NCBI GenBank assembly: GCA_937871985.1
Contig: CALMPB010000423.1
Span: 1-14,658 of the forward strand
DNA: 14,658 nt
Source: an uncultured Burkholderiaceae bacterium
Lineage (GTDB): Bacteria > Pseudomonadota > Gammaproteobacteria > Burkholderiales > Burkholderiaceae
Direction of reading: 5' to 3'
Shown here piece by piece: positions 1 to 7,995 of the stretch. The notes below the pieces were generated by a model. The model was not told where the DNA came from and ran no database searches. It worked only from the letters and a program-made list of their open reading frames with translations. The translations under genes were made by a program, and so were the position numbers. Position 1 is the stretch's first letter. Each line of letters begins with the position of its first letter.

Positions 1-1
1 G

Positions 2-352
2 GGCGAGCAGCGCGCCACGCGTATTGCGCGCAACCTTGGCGTCACCCGCCAAGCGGTTAGCTTGATGCTAAACGAGCTCGAAGCGCGCGGCATTGTCGAA
101 CTCGTTCCGGACCCCGGCGATCGGCGTGCTCGGATTGTCCGCATCGCCGAACAAGGGAACGAGACGCGCCGCGCGGCCGCCAAGGCGTTCCAATATCTTG
201 AGTTGAAGCTCGTCGAGCGGATCGGTCTACTGGCGTATCATGGTCTTCGCGACGCCATTCGACTCGATTGGGGCGAGCCGCCGCATGTGCCGCCCGAAGT
301 GCTGGAAGCGCCAGGGCGTGATGAGGAGGGCGTCCCAGCTTTGCCGATCTAG
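2..352 (+). CDS. MarR-family transcriptional regulator, C-terminal part (5' end outside window)
   Basis: The reading frame is open from the first bases of the window to a TAG stop, so the start lies upstream. The visible 116 residues hold the recognition helix of a winged helix-turn-helix (RIARNLGVTRQAVSLMLNEL), then the wing with its DPGDRRARIVRI stretch. That is the MarR hallmark, where an Asp/Arg-rich loop contacts the minor groove. The rest is the helical C-terminal dimerisation part. MarR proteins usually repress nearby catabolic or efflux genes and release DNA on binding a small aromatic or lipophilic ligand. It is co-oriented with the GMC/TonB-receptor operon that starts after a 356-bp gap, so regulating that operon is plausible but inferred. 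It differs in sequence from the second MarR protein at 6569-7084. Confidence 0.85.
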   Translation, partial: GEQRATRIARNLGVTRQAVSLMLNELEARGIVELVPDPGDRRARIVRIAEQGNETRRAAAKAFQYLELKLVERIGLLAYHGLRDAIRLDWGEPPHVPPEVLEAPGRDEEGVPALPI

Positions 353-447
353 TCAATTTATTTGACTTTATGTGACCCCTGTTCCGCTCATGTTGCTCGC
401 GGCCGAGACGTTTGAACCTGCGGTGCGAAAACCCCGATACCAATAGG

Positions 448-485
448 TTCGCCTCAGCGGCAATTATAGCGTTCGCTGAGGCGAA
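448..485. repeat. Perfect 12-bp inverted repeat with 14-nt spacer
   Basis: TTCGCCTCAGCG at 448-459 is exactly matched by its reverse complement CGCTGAGGCGAA at 474-485, with a 14-nt AT-richer spacer. In RNA it would form a stable hairpin. There is no T-tract after it, so a classic intrinsic terminator for the upstream MarR gene is unlikely. An extended operator, a REP-like element or an mRNA processing structure are alternatives. Confidence 0.7.
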
Positions 486-613
486 TGCATGTCCGAGTAT
501 TCGCCGTGCTGGCGAGTCGCGTTCTCCAAATCCGCGCTGCAACGGGTTCGCGTGTGCAGCCGATCACCAAATAACCGATCAATCCAAGCTAGTTGGCCTA
601 TTTGGCAAGGGCC

Positions 614-642
614 TTGACAAAATATCGGCGCGAGCATTAACT
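614..642 (+). promoter_or_regulatory. Candidate sigma-70-type promoter for the GMC operon
   Basis: A consensus -35 hexamer TTGACA at 614-619 is followed after 17 nt by a weak -10, TTAACT, at 637-642. Transcription would start near 649, giving a leader of about 60 nt to the preferred ATG at 709. A better -10 (TAGAAT at 643-648) is present but 23 nt away from the -35, too far for normal spacing. The -10 area is overlapped by the palindrome at 641-654. Confidence 0.4.
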
Positions 643-654
643 TAGAATACTAAG
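641..654. promoter_or_regulatory. MarR-like operator palindrome overlapping the -10 region
   Basis: CTTAG-AATA-CTAAG is a 14-bp dyad with perfect 5-bp arms. The size and the TTAG/CTAA half-sites resemble operators bound by MarR dimers. Its position across the predicted -10 and start site would block RNA polymerase. Two MarR genes flank or belong to this operon, so either could bind here. This is an inference from position and shape. Confidence 0.45.
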
Positions 655-708
655 AAAATGAGCTTGTCGGCTTCGGGAGGCGGTGATGCGCGACGAGGGA
701 GAGGCAAA

Positions 709-2481
709 ATGGCGAGCGTTGCGCGTCCGCGATGCGGCGACAACGGTCCCGAGAATGGGCAGCGCTTTTCATGCAAGAAAAGTGGCCCGAGGTGTGGCTC
801 AAACCTTGAGCGCCGTTCTGTGATCTCCGCCGACAAGGAGGCGGATTTTGAGGCGGACTATATCGTCGTCGGCGCAGGGAGCGCCGGGTGTGTGCTCGCC
901 AACAGGCTTAGCGCCGACAATCGCCGCCGCGTGCTGTTGCTCGAGGCGGGCGGCGATGATCGGCCGCTCCATAATGTGCGGCAATTCCTTCCCAACCTAC
1001 TGATCAGGGTTCCGATCGGTTTTGGAAAGACAATCCATGATCCCCGGGTGGACTGGTCGTTTGAGACAGAGCCTGATCCCGGCACCGCCGGCCGCCGTCA
1101 TAGCTGGCCGCGTGGCAAGGTGCTGGGCGGATCCTCTGCGATCAACGGAATGCTGTACGTTCGGGGGCATCATGCGGATTTCGACTTGTGGCGGCAGCTT
1201 GGGTGCCAGGGCTGGGCTTGGGATGATGTGGCTCCCTATTTCCGTCGCGCCGAGCATCAGGAGCGCGGTAAGGACGCCTATCATGGTATCGATGGGCCGC
1301 TGAACGTCTCCGATCCGACCGAGCGGCACTTCATCTCGGATGCGGTGATCGATGCCTGCGAGAGCCTTGGCATTCCGCGCAACCCCGATATCAATGGCAG
1401 AACCCAGGAAGGCGCAGGCTATTATCAGCTCACGGTCAGGAATGGGCTGCGCTGCTCGACAGCCGTCGCCTATCTCCATCCGGCGATGCGACGGGACAAT
1501 CTGGCCGTGTTGACCGAGGCGCAAGTAACGGGAATCCTGTTCGAAGGTCGCCGCGCCATTGGTGTTTCCTTCCTTCATCGCGGTATTCTCAAGGTGGCGC
1601 GAGCGGGCTGCGAAGTGATCGTGGCAGGCGGTGCAATAAACTCTCCTCAGTTGCTTCAATTGTCAGGCGTCGGCCCGGGTGCGTTATTGAAGGGCAATGG
1701 TGTCGATGTCGTCGCCGAACTTCCGGTTGGGGAAAACCTGCAAGATCATTACATGACCGCCGTCCGCTACCGGCTGAAGCCAGATGTGGTTTCGTTCAAT
1801 GAAATAGGACGGGGAGCAAGGCTGGTCGGGGAAATCGGTAAGTTCCTTCTTTCACGCAGGGGGTTTCTGTCGCTGTCGTCGGCGCAGATCGCGATTTTCG
1901 CTCGATCGCGCGCCGATCTCGCGGTTCCCGACGTGCAATTTCATGTGCTGCCAGCCAGCGTCGATGCCGAGAAGCTCGCCGCACATGGCAAGGTAGAATT
2001 CGAAGCGAAACCGGGGCTGACCTTCGCGAGCACGCAGTTGCGACCAGAAAGCCGCGGCTGGGTCCGCGTGAGAAGCGCGGATCCACGCCAGCCGCCAGCA
2101 ATTTTCGCCAATTATCTCGACGACCAGCTTGACCAGGAAATTACGGTCGCCGGGCTGAAAATCGGCCGCAAGATCGCTGCCGAACCAGCATTGTCCCGTT
2201 ACATAAACGCTGCGATCGATCTGGGTGAGAGCGAGCCCTCCGATCAGGAACTGCTGGATTATGCCCGGCATATCGGGACGACCGTCTATCATCCTGTGGG
2301 CACATGTCGGATGGGGCAGGGCCACGACGCCGTAGTGGATCCGCGATTGCGGGTGCACGGACTTGACGGGCTGCGCGTGATCGACGCTTCGATCATGCCG
2401 CGTCTGGTGTCCGGGAATACCAATGCGGCCACAATCATGATCGCCGAACGGGGCGCGGACCTGATTCTCGGACGAGTTTGA
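709..2481 (+). CDS. GMC-family FAD-dependent oxidoreductase (alcohol/choline dehydrogenase-like)
   Basis: The 590-residue product carries the full GMC signature. The Rossmann FAD motif GAGSAG is at residues 55-60 with the ribose-binding Glu in LLLEAGG. The first GMC signature [12 protein letters not shown] starts at 136, and the second, [15 protein letters not shown], at about 308. The C-terminal active-site block has HPVGTCRMG (His at 528) and [13 protein letters not shown] (Asn 570 and 572), the usual His/Asn pair. Such enzymes oxidise primary or secondary alcohols to carbonyls and pass electrons to a quinone or to oxygen. No signal peptide is evident. ATG 709 is preferred because a strong GAGGGAGAGG lies just upstream. 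ATG 658 lacks a ribosome binding site, while GTG 820 (553 aa) would fit the usual family length better but has a weak site. It is first in an apparent operon, 76 bp before the TonB receptor. Substrate unknown. Confidence 0.9.
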   Translation: MASVARPRCGDNGPENGQRFSCKKSGPRCGSNLERRSVISADKEADFEADYIVVGAGSAGCVLANRLSADNRRRVLLLEAGGDDRPLHNVRQFLPNLLIRVPIGFGKTIHDPRVDWSFETEPDPGTAGRRHSWPRGKVLGGSSAINGMLYVRGHHADFDLWRQLGCQGWAWDDVAPYFRRAEHQERGKDAYHGIDGPLNVSDPTERHFISDAVIDACESLGIPRNPDINGRTQEGAGYYQLTVRNGLRCSTAVAYLHPAMRRDNLAVLTEAQVTGILFEGRRAIGVSFLHRGILKVARAGCEVIVAGGAINSPQLLQLSGVGPGALLKGNGVDVVAELPVGENLQDHYMTAVRYRLKPDVVSFNEIGRGARLVGEIGKFLLSRRGFLSLSSAQIAIFARSRADLAVPDVQFHVLPASVDAEKLAAHGKVEFEAKPGLTFASTQLRPESRGWVRVRSADPRQPPAIFANYLDDQLDQEITVAGLKIGRKIAAEPALSRYINAAIDLGESEPSDQELLDYARHIGTTVYHPVGTCRMGQGHDAVVDPRLRVHGLDGLRVIDASIMPRLVSGNTNAATIMIAERGADLILGRV

Positions 2482-2557
2482 TGGGCTGAGGCGCGAACAA
2501 ACAAAAAGAAAGAACCAATACCGGACCACGAAGCCGGTTAATCGAAGGAGTGGGATT

Positions 2558-4777
2558 ATGGGGCGATATGCTGTCGGTCTCTATACCTCTGCTATATTTG
2601 TCGGACTCGTAATTCCCCCGAGCGTCGCGGCACAGGAGATGAATAGCCATGACAAGGCGGATGCGGGAAATCCGTCAACTCGAATGGAGGATCGTGGCGC
2701 GGCAGATTTGGGGCACGATATTGTGGTTACCGCGCAGCTGCGCGCGCAACGGGCGCAGGATGTTCCAATATCGATGACGGTGATCGGCGCCGACCAGATA
2801 AAGCAGAGCGGCGCGCAGCGCCTCGAGGAGATGGCGCGCTATATTCCAAACCTTAACATCCAGCCGACGCCCGTCGCCAATCAGGTATATATCCGCGGGA
2901 TCGGGTCAGGCGCGCAGAATTTTGCGTTCGAACAGGCGGTCAGCTTGTATGTCGATGGCATTTATGCCGGGCGCAATCGCCAGTTCATGGCCCCCTTCTT
3001 CGATATCGAGCGTATCGAGGTGTTGCGTGGCCCGCAGGGCGCTTTGTTAGGGAAAAACACGTCGGCGGGCGCGATCAGCATCGTGACGGGGCAGCCGACC
3101 GCAACCGTCCAGGGGCGGGCGGACATCGCGACCGAATTCAGCCGGCCGGGGATCGATCTGTCGGGTTATATATCCGGGCCGCTCAGCGATACCTTGCGCG
3201 CCCGGCTTGCGGTCAAGTTCACCGATGAAGGCGGCTATGTCCACAACCGGTTCTCCGGTCGCGATGAGCCGCACAACAGGAATTTCATGATCAGGGGCGC
3301 GCTGAAATTCCTGCCGGTCGAGGGCGTCGATATGAACCTCAAGCTCGAGTATGACGATTTCCGCGTACGAGGGACGCCGGTCATTTCGATCTTCCCGGGC
3401 AAGGACGATTTCGAGCAGGCGGAAAAGAATGCCCAAACCCCGCCCGGAAAACCACAGCAATCGCATACGCAGGCGTGGAATGGTGCGTTCTCGGCCAATG
3501 CCAAGCTGGGCGACAACACAATCACCGCGATTACAGGCTATTCCTGGTTCAGGGCGGATCAGTTCGGCGGAGCCGGCGCCGACGTACCCGAGCTTTATTA
3601 TTCCAGCCAGGGCGAACGTTTTCACCAGCTCTCCCAGGAAATCCGCTTGACGTCACCGACGGGACAGTTGTTGGAATATATCGCGGGCATTTATCTCGAT
3701 ACCGCACGATACAAGACTTACTTTGGTGCGGATTATAATATCGGCATCGCTGGGTCGGCCGTTCAATTATTCGATCAGAAATCGAGCAATATGTCGCTGT
3801 TCGGGCAGGCCGTGCTTAACATCAATCGGCTGATCAGGATCCAGGGAAGCCTGCGCTACACCCGAGCGAGAAAGAGTGCCGATTATGAGGCAATCGCGCT
3901 CTCAGGCATCCCGCTCTACGCCCCCGGGGCGCTGTCAGGGGAGCGTCGCGAAAACAACCTCGATCCCGCGGTCACATTGCAAATTCATCCGACCCCGGAG
4001 GTGATGCTCTACGCTACCTTCGCCAAGGGATCGAAGGGTGGCGGCTTCACCAGCAACTCGCGCTCGACACCCGATACGTTCCAGTTCGCGGGAGAGCGCT
4101 CGACCAATTACGAAATTGGTGTGAAAGCCTCGTTCCTTAACCGGAAGGCGACGGTTGATCTCGCTATATTCGATACAAAATTCAAGGACTTGCAGGTCGG
4201 AAACTATAATCCGCGGCTTGCAGCGGTGATCATCGGTAACGCTGGACGGGCCCGCACAAGGGGCGTCGAGTTTACGGGAACGTTGCGGCCGATCGGTGGC
4301 CTCGATTTCTCGGCTTCGCTGGCATATCTCGACGCCATCTACACCGATTTTCCGGGCGGCCCGTGCCAGTATCCGAATCTCACCTGCGATCTTGCGAGCA
4401 ACAATATCGCCGGAACCACGATACCTGGGGCATCGAAGTGGAAAGGCGGCGCCAATATACGCTATGATTTCCCGATCTCCGGTCGCCTGAAACTGGGTTT
4501 GTCGAGCGGCGTCATGTATCGCAGCGCTTATTATGCTGAGCCGGAAAACACCCCCGAAAGCAGGCAGGCGGGTTATGCGAAGGTCGATGCTCGAATCGAG
4601 CTGAGCACGATCGATGATCGCTGGACGATCGCATTGTTCGGGCGCAATCTTACCGACAAGCATACGTTCAACTTCAGCTATTTCTGGCCGTTTGCAGCAC
4701 CGCCGAGCGTGCCGCATCGCCTCAAGTTCCTTGAGGAGACCCGCGTCATCGGCATTTCAGCGACGGCAAAATTCTGA
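2558..4777 (+). CDS. TonB-dependent outer-membrane receptor
   Basis: This 739-residue protein begins with a signal peptide (hydrophobic core about residues 5-20, likely cleavage after the Ala of SVAAQ near residue 25). A TonB-box-like DIVVTAQ (54-60) and a plug domain with VPISMTVIGADQI and the IERIEVLRGPQGALLGKNTSAGAI block follow. The rest is a 22-strand-type beta barrel ending in the terminal Phe of GISATAKF, the usual BAM signal. These receptors pull large or scarce ligands across the outer membrane with TonB/ExbBD energy. In sphingomonads, receptors of this class are often encoded beside aromatic or terpenoid catabolic genes rather than iron genes, and the neighbouring oxidoreductases suggest that here. 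GGAG precedes the start with good spacing. The stop TGA shares one base with the next ATG (TGATG), implying translational coupling. Confidence 0.93.
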   Translation: MGRYAVGLYTSAIFVGLVIPPSVAAQEMNSHDKADAGNPSTRMEDRGAADLGHDIVVTAQLRAQRAQDVPISMTVIGADQIKQSGAQRLEEMARYIPNLNIQPTPVANQVYIRGIGSGAQNFAFEQAVSLYVDGIYAGRNRQFMAPFFDIERIEVLRGPQGALLGKNTSAGAISIVTGQPTATVQGRADIATEFSRPGIDLSGYISGPLSDTLRARLAVKFTDEGGYVHNRFSGRDEPHNRNFMIRGALKFLPVEGVDMNLKLEYDDFRVRGTPVISIFPGKDDFEQAEKNAQTPPGKPQQSHTQAWNGAFSANAKLGDNTITAITGYSWFRADQFGGAGADVPELYYSSQGERFHQLSQEIRLTSPTGQLLEYIAGIYLDTARYKTYFGADYNIGIAGSAVQLFDQKSSNMSLFGQAVLNINRLIRIQGSLRYTRARKSADYEAIALSGIPLYAPGALSGERRENNLDPAVTLQIHPTPEVMLYATFAKGSKGGGFTSNSRSTPDTFQFAGERSTNYEIGVKASFLNRKATVDLAIFDTKFKDLQVGNYNPRLAAVIIGNAGRARTRGVEFTGTLRPIGGLDFSASLAYLDAIYTDFPGGPCQYPNLTCDLASNNIAGTTIPGASKWKGGANIRYDFPISGRLKLGLSSGVMYRSAYYAEPENTPESRQAGYAKVDARIELSTIDDRWTIALFGRNLTDKHTFNFSYFWPFAAPPSVPHRLKFLEETRVIGISATAKF

Positions 4778-5931
4778 TGGCCGCAACCCTGCTCGAGAGA
4801 TTGTTCACGCCGTTTGAGCTCGGGCTGCTGACGCTCGCAAATCGTTTCGTTATGCCGGCGATGCAACGGGAACTGGCGCCCGACGGCATCCCGAGTGCGG
4901 AAATGGCCCGTCACTTTCGCGCGCGTGTGGAGGGCGGGGTGGGACTGGTGATCGGCGAAGCGACCGCGGTCAATCATCCGGCGGCGACCCATTATTGGAA
5001 ATATGCGCTGCTCACTGAACCAGCGATCGAAGGCTGGAAACCGGTCGTCGAAGCTGTGAAGGATGCGGGCGGCAAGATGTTCTTCCAGCTCTGGCATCAG
5101 GGCGCCGTCCGCGAGCAGGGCAAGGGGCCTTTTCCCGATGCTTCGACGATCAGTCCGTCGGGTCGGTTGGGGCCGGGGCAGCTCTCCGGCCGTGTAATGA
5201 CCGCGGCCGATATGGAAGAAGTGATCGAGGCCTTTGTGGAGGGTGCGCGGATCGCGCAGGCGCTGGGAGCGGACGGCGTCGAAATTCATTGCGCTCATGG
5301 CTATTTGCTCGACCAGTTTCTTTGGTCCGAGACGAACCTGCGTGACGATCAATATGGCGGCGATCACATCGGGCGGACCCGCTATCCGTGTGAGGTGATC
5401 CGCGCGATCCGCAGCGAGGTGGGATCGCAATTTCCGATCTCAGCCCGCATCTCTCAATGGAAAGAACGCGATTTCTCCGCCCGGATTGCAGATACGCCAG
5501 GTGAGCTCGCGGACATATTACTCGCGCTGAAAGGTGCCGGTGTTGACCTCTTTCACGCTTCGACGAGGCGTTTTTGGGAAACGGAGTTTCCGGGTTCGAC
5601 GTTGGGTTTCGCCGGGTGGGTCAAGCGGTTGTCGGGGTTGCCGGTGATCACGGTCGGCAGCGTCGGATTGGATAGCGACATCATGGCATCGCTTGTCGGG
5701 ACCGAAGCGCGCTCAACCGGCGGCGCCGGACTGGCTGAGCTTGCGCGCCGGTTCGACAATCAGGAGTTCGATCTGGTGGCGGTCGGGCGCGCGATCCTGG
5801 GCGATGCCCAATGGGTGCAGAAGGTGAAAGAGGGACGATATGGGGAGCTGAAACCCTTTACGCGCGACGACCTTGCTTTTCTAACGAGCGAAGACCTGTC
5901 ATTCCTCGAATCCCGTCGCACTGGCGAATGA
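4777..5931 (+). CDS. Old Yellow Enzyme-family NADH:flavin oxidoreductase (ene-reductase)
   Basis: The 384-residue protein is a single FMN-binding TIM barrel of normal OYE length. It has no C-terminal iron-sulfur/FAD extension, so it is not a 2,4-dienoyl-CoA reductase. Visible hallmarks are the N-terminal LFTPFELG...NRFVMPAM strand, FFQLWHQG (Gln 104), the substrate-binding pair His 171/His 174 with the proton-donor Tyr 176 in IHCAHGYLLDQF, Arg in ISARIS, and the FMN-phosphate loop VAVGRAILGD near the C-terminus. OYEs reduce C=C bonds conjugated to a carbonyl or nitro group using NAD(P)H. The position that is Thr or Cys in OYE1/YqjM, next to the flavin, appears to be Gln 30. It overlaps the receptor gene by one base and the FMN reductase gene by four (ATGA). 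A role downstream of the GMC alcohol oxidation, on an enone or enal, is inferred. Confidence 0.9.
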   Translation: MAATLLERLFTPFELGLLTLANRFVMPAMQRELAPDGIPSAEMARHFRARVEGGVGLVIGEATAVNHPAATHYWKYALLTEPAIEGWKPVVEAVKDAGGKMFFQLWHQGAVREQGKGPFPDASTISPSGRLGPGQLSGRVMTAADMEEVIEAFVEGARIAQALGADGVEIHCAHGYLLDQFLWSETNLRDDQYGGDHIGRTRYPCEVIRAIRSEVGSQFPISARISQWKERDFSARIADTPGELADILLALKGAGVDLFHASTRRFWETEFPGSTLGFAGWVKRLSGLPVITVGSVGLDSDIMASLVGTEARSTGGAGLAELARRFDNQEFDLVAVGRAILGDAQWVQKVKEGRYGELKPFTRDDLAFLTSEDLSFLESRRTGE

Positions 5932-6572
5932 AGGTGCATGTTTCCGGAGCGACCGAGCGGGGAGCCCAGCCGAAGCTGCTAATGCTGGCGGGAGGAGTCC
6001 GAAGCGGTTCGCTCAATGAAAAGCTGATCGGCTATGCGTCGCGTGTGGCGGGCGAGATGGGGATCAGCACAACCCGGCTGTCGCTCTCCGATTATCCCCT
6101 GCCGCTGGTGGAGGCAGATGCCCGATCGATCGACCAGGTGTCGCAAGCGCTGGCGCTCAAGGCGGTGTTCCAGCGCCATTGCGCGGTGATCATTGCCAGC
6201 CCGGAGCATAATGGGTCGGTGACGGCGATCCTCAAGAATGCGCTCGACTGGATTTCCTGTCCTAGCGAGGGCGAGATGGCGAACGCCTATACCGCCTTTC
6301 GGCGCAAGGCATTTGGCCTCCTCTCCGCCTCTTCGAGCCCCTTTGGCGGTCTGCGCGGTCTTTCTCAACTCCGCCATATTCTGACGACAATGCAAGCGCT
6401 GGTCGTGCCCGAACAGTTGAGCCTACCACACGCACATCGCGCATTCGATGAGGTGGGCGCTTTGTCGGACCCGCTTCTACGCCGGATTCTTACCGACCTG
6501 GTTTCTTCGGTAATTGAAGTTGCACGGCGTCAATCCGAGTTACCCGCAGGCAAAGCGGATTCGAGGGAGTGA
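5928..6572 (+). CDS. NADPH-dependent FMN reductase family protein
   Basis: The 214-residue product has the flavodoxin-like fold signature of NADPH:FMN/chromate reductases. A glycine-rich phosphate loop GGVRSGSLNEKL (22-33) corresponds to the GSxRxxSxN motif, and SPEHNGSVTAILKNALDWIS from residue 91 is the PEYNGS-type flavin-binding segment. It would use NADPH to reduce FMN or another acceptor in the cytoplasm, and could supply reduced flavin or act beside the neighbouring ene-reductase. The start was chosen at the ATG overlapping the preceding TGA (ATGA), although the frame stays open 117 bases further upstream inside the OYE gene. The 3' end overlaps the MarR gene by four bases (GTGA). It is the fourth gene of the apparent operon. 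Confidence 0.87.
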   Translation: MKVHVSGATERGAQPKLLMLAGGVRSGSLNEKLIGYASRVAGEMGISTTRLSLSDYPLPLVEADARSIDQVSQALALKAVFQRHCAVIIASPEHNGSVTAILKNALDWISCPSEGEMANAYTAFRRKAFGLLSASSSPFGGLRGLSQLRHILTTMQALVVPEQLSLPHAHRAFDEVGALSDPLLRRILTDLVSSVIEVARRQSELPAGKADSRE

Positions 6573-7084
6573 CAATTGCGAAGGTGCGGCTGGAGCGCAA
6601 AAGAGACTCCTGGATGTGCGAGCACAGCCTTGGTGATCTCGCGCACTTCGTCGTCCGATCACTTGCTCGGCTTCACGAAAGCTATACCTATGGTCATGGT
6701 ATCTCTGCTGGCGATTGGATCTTCCTGCATCATCTCTGGCGCAGGGAGGGGATCAGTCAGCATGAACTGAGCCGGCAACTTGGCGTGTGTGACGCCGCCA
6801 CAGCTGCGGCGCTCCGCAGAATCGAGGAGATGTCGCTCATTTGCCGCCGGGTCAATCCGCGCGATCGGCGCGAGACACTGACTTTTCTCACGAACCAGGC
6901 GCGCAGACTAATGGACACCATTCTGCTTCCGGCAGCAGCGGATATACAATCGCTGGCGATATGCGACTTCTCCGACGAAGAGGTCGCGCTTCTATGCAGC
7001 CTGTTGCTGCGAGTCGTTGCGAACATGACTGAACTGATGGGGCGGTCTAATCGCGGGCCATCCTGCAAGCAGGTTTTGAGTTGA
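6569..7084 (+). CDS. MarR-family transcriptional regulator
   Basis: The 171-residue product has the MarR layout: an N-terminal helix (HFVVRSLARLHESY), a winged helix-turn-helix with SQHELSRQLGVCDAATAAALRRIEEMSLICRR, then the wing NPRDRRETLTFLT with the conserved Asp-Arg pair, and a C-terminal dimerisation helix (FSDEEVALLCSLLLRVVANM). It starts at a GTG whose last bases overlap the FMN reductase stop (GTGA), with GAGGGA just upstream. A later ATG at 6614 is possible but lacks a good ribosome binding site. As the last gene of the operon it may autoregulate the unit, and the palindrome at 641-654 is a candidate target. It carries two Cys residues at or near the recognition region (GVCDA and LICRR), which could make it redox-sensitive, but that is speculation. 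Confidence 0.87.
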   Translation: MTIAKVRLERKRDSWMCEHSLGDLAHFVVRSLARLHESYTYGHGISAGDWIFLHHLWRREGISQHELSRQLGVCDAATAAALRRIEEMSLICRRVNPRDRRETLTFLTNQARRLMDTILLPAAADIQSLAICDFSDEEVALLCSLLLRVVANMTELMGRSNRGPSCKQVLS

Positions 7085-7203
7085 CCCCATCAGCTTTGAC
7101 CTGTTTCTAGCTGCTCAATGCCGCGTCGCGGGGCAATCGCTTTAAGTCTCCAGGTCCAGTCGGCTCGGGCAGAGAAAACCGATCGCCGGGGCGGTCAGAC
7201 GCT

Positions 7204-7217
7204 GTCACCTTTGTGAC
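7204..7217. promoter_or_regulatory. Small dyad upstream of the SRPBCC gene
   Basis: GTCAC-CTTT-GTGAC is a 14-bp dyad with perfect 5-bp arms in the 211-bp gap between the MarR gene and the SRPBCC gene, followed closely by TTGACG (7219-7224), which could serve as a -35. No matching -10 was found at normal spacing. An operator is possible but unproven. Confidence 0.25.
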
Positions 7218-7295
7218 GTTGACGATAAGCGCATTAGCTTGTTCGCGATCGATGTCTTAAGAATGGTGTTGACCGCAATTTGAGGGTTTTAAGCT

Positions 7296-7766
7296 GTGCC
7301 TTTTCAAGTGATTACTCAGTCGATCCACATCACAGCAGAGCCGCAGGAGGTATGGGATGCCATTTTGGACCCCGATGCGGGAGATAATTGGCGCAATGCT
7401 CGTTTTACAACCGACTGGCATGCGGGCAGCCGGATCGAGATAGTGGCGATGATCGGGGAGAAGCGCTATCGGGACAAAGGGCGAGTCATTAAAATTGAAC
7501 CACCTTCGCTGCTTCAATATACCTACTGGTCGCGGGCATCGGGTTTACGAGATATCCCTGAATCCTATTCTACGATTACTATGGCCCTCGAGTCAGAGGG
7601 GGCAGAGACGATCTTGACTGTCACGCAGGCGGTGCCCCCTTCGCCTGTGCGGCGAGGAAAGGGATGGGAAATCGGGGCGGAGTCCGGAGCAAACCATGTC
7701 GCGTTCTATTGGCGCATGACTTTGCCCATTCTTAAGCGGGTCGTGGAAGAAAATCGCAGAAGCTGA
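7296..7766 (+). CDS. SRPBCC (START-like/AHSA1-type) ligand-binding domain protein
   Basis: The 156-residue product is one helix-grip domain. It opens with QSIHITAEPQEVWDAILDP, typical of the first strand and helix of polyketide-cyclase/AHSA1-like SRPBCC proteins. A strand-rich middle follows (GSRIEIVAMIGEKRYRDKGRVIKIEPPSLLQYTYW in two parts), then a long C-terminal helix (WRMTLPILKRVVEEN). Such domains form a hydrophobic pocket for lipids or aromatic compounds. Some are enzymes and others carriers, and no catalytic residue can be assigned here. The GTG start is preceded by GAGGG about 10 nt upstream. It is 211 bp downstream of the MarR gene on the same strand, probably with its own promoter, and may bind a metabolite of the same pathway. 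Confidence 0.75.
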   Translation: MPFQVITQSIHITAEPQEVWDAILDPDAGDNWRNARFTTDWHAGSRIEIVAMIGEKRYRDKGRVIKIEPPSLLQYTYWSRASGLRDIPESYSTITMALESEGAETILTVTQAVPPSPVRRGKGWEIGAESGANHVAFYWRMTLPILKRVVEENRRS

Positions 7767-7920
7767 TCGTTGGGACTGACTGCTTCAGTGCGTCATTTTG
7801 CCTTGTGCGATACCCGTGCGGAAACCCCACGGTGGGAATAGACTTCCCCGAATTGTTCTGAAGACGACTTGTGAATCGGATTCCAATTTTGACCTCAGCG
7901 ATCGTTGAACTCGAACGGCT

Positions 7921-7943
7921 ATTGGCGCCAGTCGGCGTCCAAT
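7921..7943. terminator. Hairpin between convergent genes, possible bidirectional terminator
   Basis: ATTGG-CGCC, loop AGTC, then GGCG, a single bulged T, and CCAAT give a 9-bp stem. It lies in the 229-bp gap where the SRPBCC gene (+) and the DoxX gene (-) converge. Neither side has a T-tract, so intrinsic termination would be inefficient; a Rho-assisted or mRNA 3'-end role is equally possible. Nothing else was found in this gap beyond a CCCAC-G-GTGGG dyad at 7826-7836. Confidence 0.35.
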
Positions 7944-7995
7944 GTCGAAGCCGATTCACTCCCGATCGAAACGGTGCGCTGTTCCAACCGCAGAT

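Larger units (their letters stand above)
353..708 (+). other. Intergenic regulatory region upstream of the GMC operon
   Basis: No convincing gene lies here: the open frames are short, lack a ribosome binding site and resemble no family I know. The stretch is more AT-rich than its surroundings. It holds a small GTCAA-N5-TTGAC dyad (352-366) touching the stop codon of the MarR gene, a long perfect inverted repeat (448-485), a promoter-like TTGACA (614-619) and a palindrome overlapping the -10 area (641-654). The layout suits the control region of an inducible catabolic operon. Confidence 0.55.

Noticed and set aside
412..645. A 77-codon plus-strand frame in the gap before the GMC gene
   Set aside because: It starts at a TTG, overlaps the inverted repeat and the -35 element, has no ribosome binding site and no recognisable protein pattern.
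1529..1545. GTAACG...CGAA inside the GMC gene as a fourth SigF promoter
   Set aside because: The spacing is 11 nt instead of 16, and it lies within a coding region with no gene start downstream.
2520..2538. ACCGG/CCGGT arms between the GMC and TonB receptor genes as a terminator
   Set aside because: Only 5 bp with a 9-nt loop and no T-tract; too weak to split the operon.
3935..4717. A 260-codon minus-strand frame inside the TonB receptor gene
   Set aside because: It lies opposite clear barrel-coding sequence, and its translation is Arg/Ile-rich without motif or ribosome binding site.
658..7084. Identification of the first operon as the polyethylene-glycol (peg) operon of sphingomonads
   Set aside because: A GMC dehydrogenase and a TonB receptor are shared, but the aldehyde dehydrogenase, permease, acyl-CoA ligase and adjacent AraC regulator of that operon are missing, and an ene-reductase and FMN reductase are present instead.
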